Below are positions 18,290 through 21,552 of a stretch of 21,552 nucleotides of DNA, piece after piece. How positions within the stretch are numbered: position 1 is the stretch's first letter; every line of letters starts with the position of its first letter. This DNA is from Chara braunii (taxonomy: Eukaryota > Streptophyta > Charophyceae > Charales > Characeae). The position numbers and the translations under genes were made by a program. A model generated the notes under the pieces. That model searched no databases. It saw only the letters and a program-made list of their open reading frames with translations, and had not been told where the DNA came from. The stretch is taken from the NCBI GenBank assembly GCA_003427395.1, contig BFEA01000222.1, positions 975,427-996,978 of the forward strand. The letters are read 5' to 3'.

Positions 18290-18908
18290 GCATGACTTGC
18301 CCAGGTTGCCCTCACTACTCTCCACTTTTTCAGTCAATCCTCTTCGCACACTCTCCTCCCCATACCCGCAATCTTCCTCTGGACCATACCCCTCGCAGCC
18401 GAATTCAGCTTTTGGTATATGGTGAGGAAACACACAGAATCAGGAAGGAGGCTTGATCCTGGCATCCATCCCAAAAGACTCCCTTCATTCGTGTGTTGCC
18501 TTGTGCTCAGGATCTGTTCTAATGTTTGGATTGATCTTAAACCACCAGTTCACACATCCTTAAGTTGACGACACTACCTTGTTCTAATGTTTGGATTGAT
18601 CTTAAACCACCAGTTCACACATCCTTAAGTTGACGACGCTACCTTCCAAGGCTCGCAAGCCTCCAACTGTTTTTTGTTTTCGTTGTGGCCTTCTGCGCTC
18701 ACTACCGGCCCAGGCCCAAAGTGCCATGGCCTTACCGTGTAAACCGGTAAGAGCCTAATTTAGCTTCGGGAGACTCATGTTTTAACTGTCATCCAGTTGC
18801 CTGCACCTGTAGTCCATACACAATGCACTCATAAATGCTCGAACTTCTGGTCAAATGCGGATGAACAAAGAAAGAGCAAGAAGAGGTAGACAGACCTTGA
18901 AACCTTGG
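18290..18908. other. Host flank right of element 2, no supported gene
   Basis: No coding region recognised. Contains the 65-bp tandem duplication described separately. Confidence 0.5.
18516..18645 (+). repeat. 65-bp tandem duplication
   Basis: 18516-18580 and 18581-18645 are the same 65 bases with a single visible difference (A at 18572, G at 18637). Both begin GTTCTAATGTTTGG and end CTACCTT. The near identity suggests a recent local duplication. Confidence 0.96.
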
Positions 18909-18920
18909 ATGGCTGATAGG

Positions 18921-19449
18921 TCAGTGGGTAGAGCACCGGTTGCAAATGCACATTGTGGTCTGAGGTTGCAGCCTCGTGCATACGGCGCCAGCGGGCATTG
19001 ACCAATGCACAGCCATTCACACACTGAGCGCGCATGCAGCCAGGGGCTCTGACTGTGCACATGGGCTACCAGTTCCAGGTCTGAACTGGGGATCCACCTG
19101 CCAGGTGCCCATGAGATGCTGACCCCCGACCGTGCAGTTCCTTGGGCTCCGGAACGACAGCGTGCAGCTCCCATTCGGTTGTATGGAGGCCATGGGGGGA
19201 GACGACTCCGGGAGGGGCGGGTTCAGTGGGGATGCGTTGCGGGAGGAGTATGGGGTTCACCCCCTAGCAGGAGTGACGCTTATCCTCTCAGCACCCGGCG
19301 ACTGTGGTGCCGCAAGGTCTCCCAGCAGGGTGCCTCAGGGATACAGGGCCCTGAGTCCGGGGGGTCGCACCCCAGTGCAGCGCTCCGAGTAGCACCGATC
19401 CCAGGGCAAAATTCCAGGTCTGTGTGGTCGAGGTTGTGTGCTCCCGCCT
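18921..19449 (+). repeat. First 529-bp tandem unit
   Basis: Begins TCAGTGGGTAGAGCACCGG and ends just before the same string at 19450. Very similar to the second unit, with scattered substitutions and small indels that keep the overall offset at 529. It contains the complete tRNA-like head. Confidence 0.9.
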
Positions 19450-19978
19450 TCAGTGGGTAGAGCACCGGTTGCAAATGCACATTGTGGTCTGAGGTTGCAG
19501 CCTTGTGCATACGGCGCCAGCGGGCATTGACCAATGCACAGCCATTCACACACTGAGCGCGCATGCAGCCAGGGGCTCTGACTGTGCACAGGGGCTACTA
19601 GTTCCAGGTCTGAACTGGGGATCCACCTGCCAGGTGCCCATGAGATGCTGACCCCCGACCGTGCAGTTCCTTGGGCTCCGGAACGACAGCGTGTAGCTCC
19701 CATTCGGTTGTATGGAGGCCATGGGGGGAGACAACTCCGGGAGGGGCGGACTCAGTGGGGATGAGTTGCGGGAGGAGTATGGCTTCGCCCCCTAGCAGGA
19801 GAGACGCTTATCCTCTCAGCACCCGGCGACTGTGGTGCCGCAAGGTCTCCCAGCTGGGTGCCTCAGGGATAAAGGGCCCTGAGTCCGGGAGGTCGCACCC
19901 CAGTGCAGTGCTCCGAGTAGCACCGGTCCCAGGGCAAAATTCCAGGTCTGTGTGGTCGAGGTTGTGTGCTCCAGCCTT
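19450..19978 (+). repeat. Second 529-bp tandem unit
   Basis: Same start string as the first unit, but the bases upstream of the box-A-like motif differ (CCGCCT instead of GATAGG), so only the first unit keeps the complete head. At 19979 a third copy starts (TCAGTG) and is lost at once. Confidence 0.9.
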
Positions 19979-20093
19979 CAGTGACCTCTGTGTGTGGGTG
20001 GGTCCACCTGGCCGTTAGGGTGGTTGAACCCAGTGTGTGCGACCTCCTGCCGGCTCTCCTCCCTCCGTAATATCCCCGACACCCCTACAACCT

Positions 20094-20175
20094 TTAAAAA
20101 AAAAAAAAAACTAATATCCCCGACACCCCTACAGGCTACAACCTTAAAATAAAAAAAATAAAAAAAATAAAAAAC
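20094..20175 (+). repeat. A-rich tails at the end of the SINE-like array
   Basis: A pure A run near 20096-20110, then the repeated 22-base end, then an AAAAAAAT-type tract to about 20175. Such tails are typical of elements copied by LINE machinery. Confidence 0.8.
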
Positions 20176-21130
20176 TTGCCTTCCCAGAACCAAATCAGAA
20201 CTCAACTTCCCTTACAATCATCATTACATCCTCACTGTGGACGACAACCTTGGACTTGCTAGAGTAGCAAGCCCCAGTTCACTTGCTGTCACAGAGCTCA
20301 AATCACCTCCTCTGTATCCACAGCTTAAACACTACCACTCCCTCGACAGCGTCTCCCTCAGATAATGTTACTTCTCTTCATGCTCAGAAGAGCCCCAGAG
20401 TGCCTCTTCCCCTCATTGCCATTACACCTTGGCCCCATGTACGCGAGGATCAAGGACCTTGGCAATGCCTGAGGGACTCCCTGCTCGCCGTAAGAGAAGG
20501 CCGACAGCCTAAAATATGCAGCGGGGCCTGACAACAGGCCAATATGAGCAGAGATGGGGCCGGCGGCAAGATGCTGCATGCAGCATCTGCAACTAACCAG
20601 TCGGGGACCAACCGCCGGGTAGTTGTGGATGCTGAGGCCCAGGCAACTTCAGGATGGGTGTTACATGCCAAGCCTGCACACGGGCCCCATTTTGGGGGCC
20701 GGACGTTTGCTGGGGGCCCCCAGGCCACACGCCCTTCCGACATGCGTCCTGGAGGCCCACGGCTGGCCCCAAGGGCACAGGATTCGATTTGAGGCAGCAT
20801 TTATTTATTTATTTATTTATCCTACCCCTTAAGCAGCATTGGCCGCAGGGGGGAGGTAGATGGTCCGCTGCGCGTCGAAATCGGGCGCCAAAGTAAACGG
20901 AGACGGTAGGATGGAGGGCGCTCGCAGTCCAGATGGATGCAGAGGCCGCTCTCCACCGAATTGTTCACAGCACGCCAAAGAACGTGGGGCCGCCATGTAG
21001 CGTGGAGAGGGAGGAGGGTCGTTGATAGTGAGGAATATCTCGCCGCTGCTGCCGTAGGATAGGAGGGACACATGATGACAAAGTAGGCGCGGTGTCTCTC
21101 TCGATCTGTTCTTTTGTTTTCTTTTGTTCT
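20176..21130. other. Spacer, no supported gene
   Basis: Only short frames without family resemblance. Contains a TTTA microsatellite at about 20798-20820. A minus-strand frame at 20829-21071 (80 codons) is open but unrecognised; it could be an exon or chance. Confidence 0.45.
20798..20820 (+). repeat. (TTTA)n microsatellite
   Basis: About five to six units of TTTA. Confidence 0.95.
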
Positions 21131-21316
21131 TTTTTTTTATGGCTTCTCAACTGTTTTGTCTCTTTTGATGGGTGAGTTCGTCTTTGGGCTTTGCTATGTC
21201 GTCACCCGTGTTGTTTTTTTGTTTTCCTTTTTTCTTTTTTTTTTATGGCTTCTCAATTTTGTCTCTTTTGATCGGTGAGTCCGTCTTTGGGCTTTGTTAT
21301 GTCATTGTCCGTGGTG
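21130..21316 (+). repeat. 106-bp diverged tandem duplication
   Basis: ATGGCTTCTCAA occurs at 21139-21150 and 21245-21256. The following roughly 70 bases (TTTTGTCTCTTTTGAT, GTCTTTGGGCTTTG) and the preceding T-rich tract also repeat, with several differences. Confidence 0.85.
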
Positions 21317-21341
21317 TCGTTTTTGGCAAAAGAGAGGCCGC

Positions 21342-21375
21342 TGGCTTGGAGAACGTGGTGGCTTGGAGAACGTGG
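21342..21375 (+). repeat. 17-bp tandem duplication
   Basis: TGGCTTGGAGAACGTGG occurs twice in a row, followed by a partial TGGCATGG. Confidence 0.9.
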
Positions 21376-21493
21376 TGGCATGGGGCACTACTGAGTGAAT
21401 CTTTCGTTAGAACATGGAAAGGTACACCGCCATGGGTTTTGTCGTTTGTGCATGTCAAAAGTAGTGGAGCGAGGCCCATGCGGCGTGGGTGCA

Positions 21494-21495
<2 letters not shown>

Positions 21496-21552
<57 letters not shown>
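21496..21552 (+). repeat. (TC)n microsatellite at the window end
   Basis: 57 bases of pure TC repeat reaching the last base. The true length is unknown because the window stops inside it. Confidence 0.98.

Larger units (their letters stand above)
18911..20175 (+). mobile_element. Tandem tRNA-headed SINE-like repeat with A-rich tails
   Basis: The first unit opens with a tRNA-like head. A box-A-like TAGGTCAGTGGG (18917-18928) and TAGAGC are followed 35 bases later by a degenerate box B, GGTTGCAGCCT (18964-18974), within a GAGG/CCTC stem. Units of 529 bp follow in tandem (18921-19449 and 19450-19978), then a third start that diverges after six bases. The array closes with a duplicated 22-base end (20068-20089 and 20112-20133), each followed by an A-rich tail. 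This fits a tRNA-derived SINE, which would be transcribed by RNA polymerase III and copied by a LINE enzyme. No open frame is credible. Confidence 0.6.

Noticed and set aside
18911-18985. A functional tRNA gene
   Set aside because: Box A is acceptable but box B is degenerate, no acceptor stem closes, and the sequence continues as a 529-bp repeat; a tRNA-derived SINE head fits better.
18829-20018. Several frames of 60-122 codons in both directions
   Set aside because: They occur in parallel in both 529-bp units and differ in length through small indels; this is a non-coding tandem repeat.
20822-21073. Overlapping minus-strand frames of 80 and 83 codons as a possible gene
   Set aside because: No recognised domain, no clear start context or splice signals I could defend, and two overlapping frames of equal length argue for chance.

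Overview
The window looks like nuclear DNA of a eukaryote with a large, repeat-rich genome, most likely a green plant or streptophyte alga. I base this on plant-type Ty3/gypsy polyproteins with a chromodomain-like C-terminus, a tRNA-derived SINE-like repeat with A-rich tails, abundant microsatellites and no recognisable single-copy host gene. A charophyte such as Chara is a guess I cannot test here. Scattered Ns (4464, 4565, 7946) and a terminal CT dinucleotide run point to a draft assembly.

Layout. (1) 1-4976 (+): the 3' part of a Ty3/gypsy retrotransposon (element 1), cut by the window start. It runs protease, reverse transcriptase, RNase H, integrase, chromodomain-like end, probable 3' LTR. 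Coding is broken by one in-frame stop and four one-base frameshifts. The LTR holds an essentially identical 406-bp tandem duplication joined by an N. (2) 4977-7361: repeat-poor spacer with an A-rich stretch and a 20-bp minisatellite, and no gene I can support. (3) 7362-18285 (-): a second, complete but decayed Ty3/gypsy element (element 2). Its two LTRs are in direct orientation, the flanking 4-bp duplication is TAAT, and the order on the minus strand is gag, protease, RT, RNase H, integrase, chromodomain-like end. Its 3' LTR was later split by a related solo LTR (7460-8839) in the opposite orientation, with its own 4-bp duplication GAGG. (4) 18290-21552: host flank with a 65-bp tandem duplication, two 529-bp tandem units with a tRNA-like head and A-rich tails, a 106-bp duplication and several microsatellites.

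None of these genes can work as they stand. Both polyproteins carry stops and frameshifts, and each RNase H domain has lost a different catalytic aspartate. The layout records at least three insertions: element 1, element 2, then the solo LTR inside element 2. The solo LTR and the split LTR form a near-contiguous inverted repeat with arms of about 1.2-1.3 kb, which could yield double-stranded RNA if transcribed. I found no cellular operon, CRISPR array or new defence-like system; the most informative structure is the nested LTR insertion.
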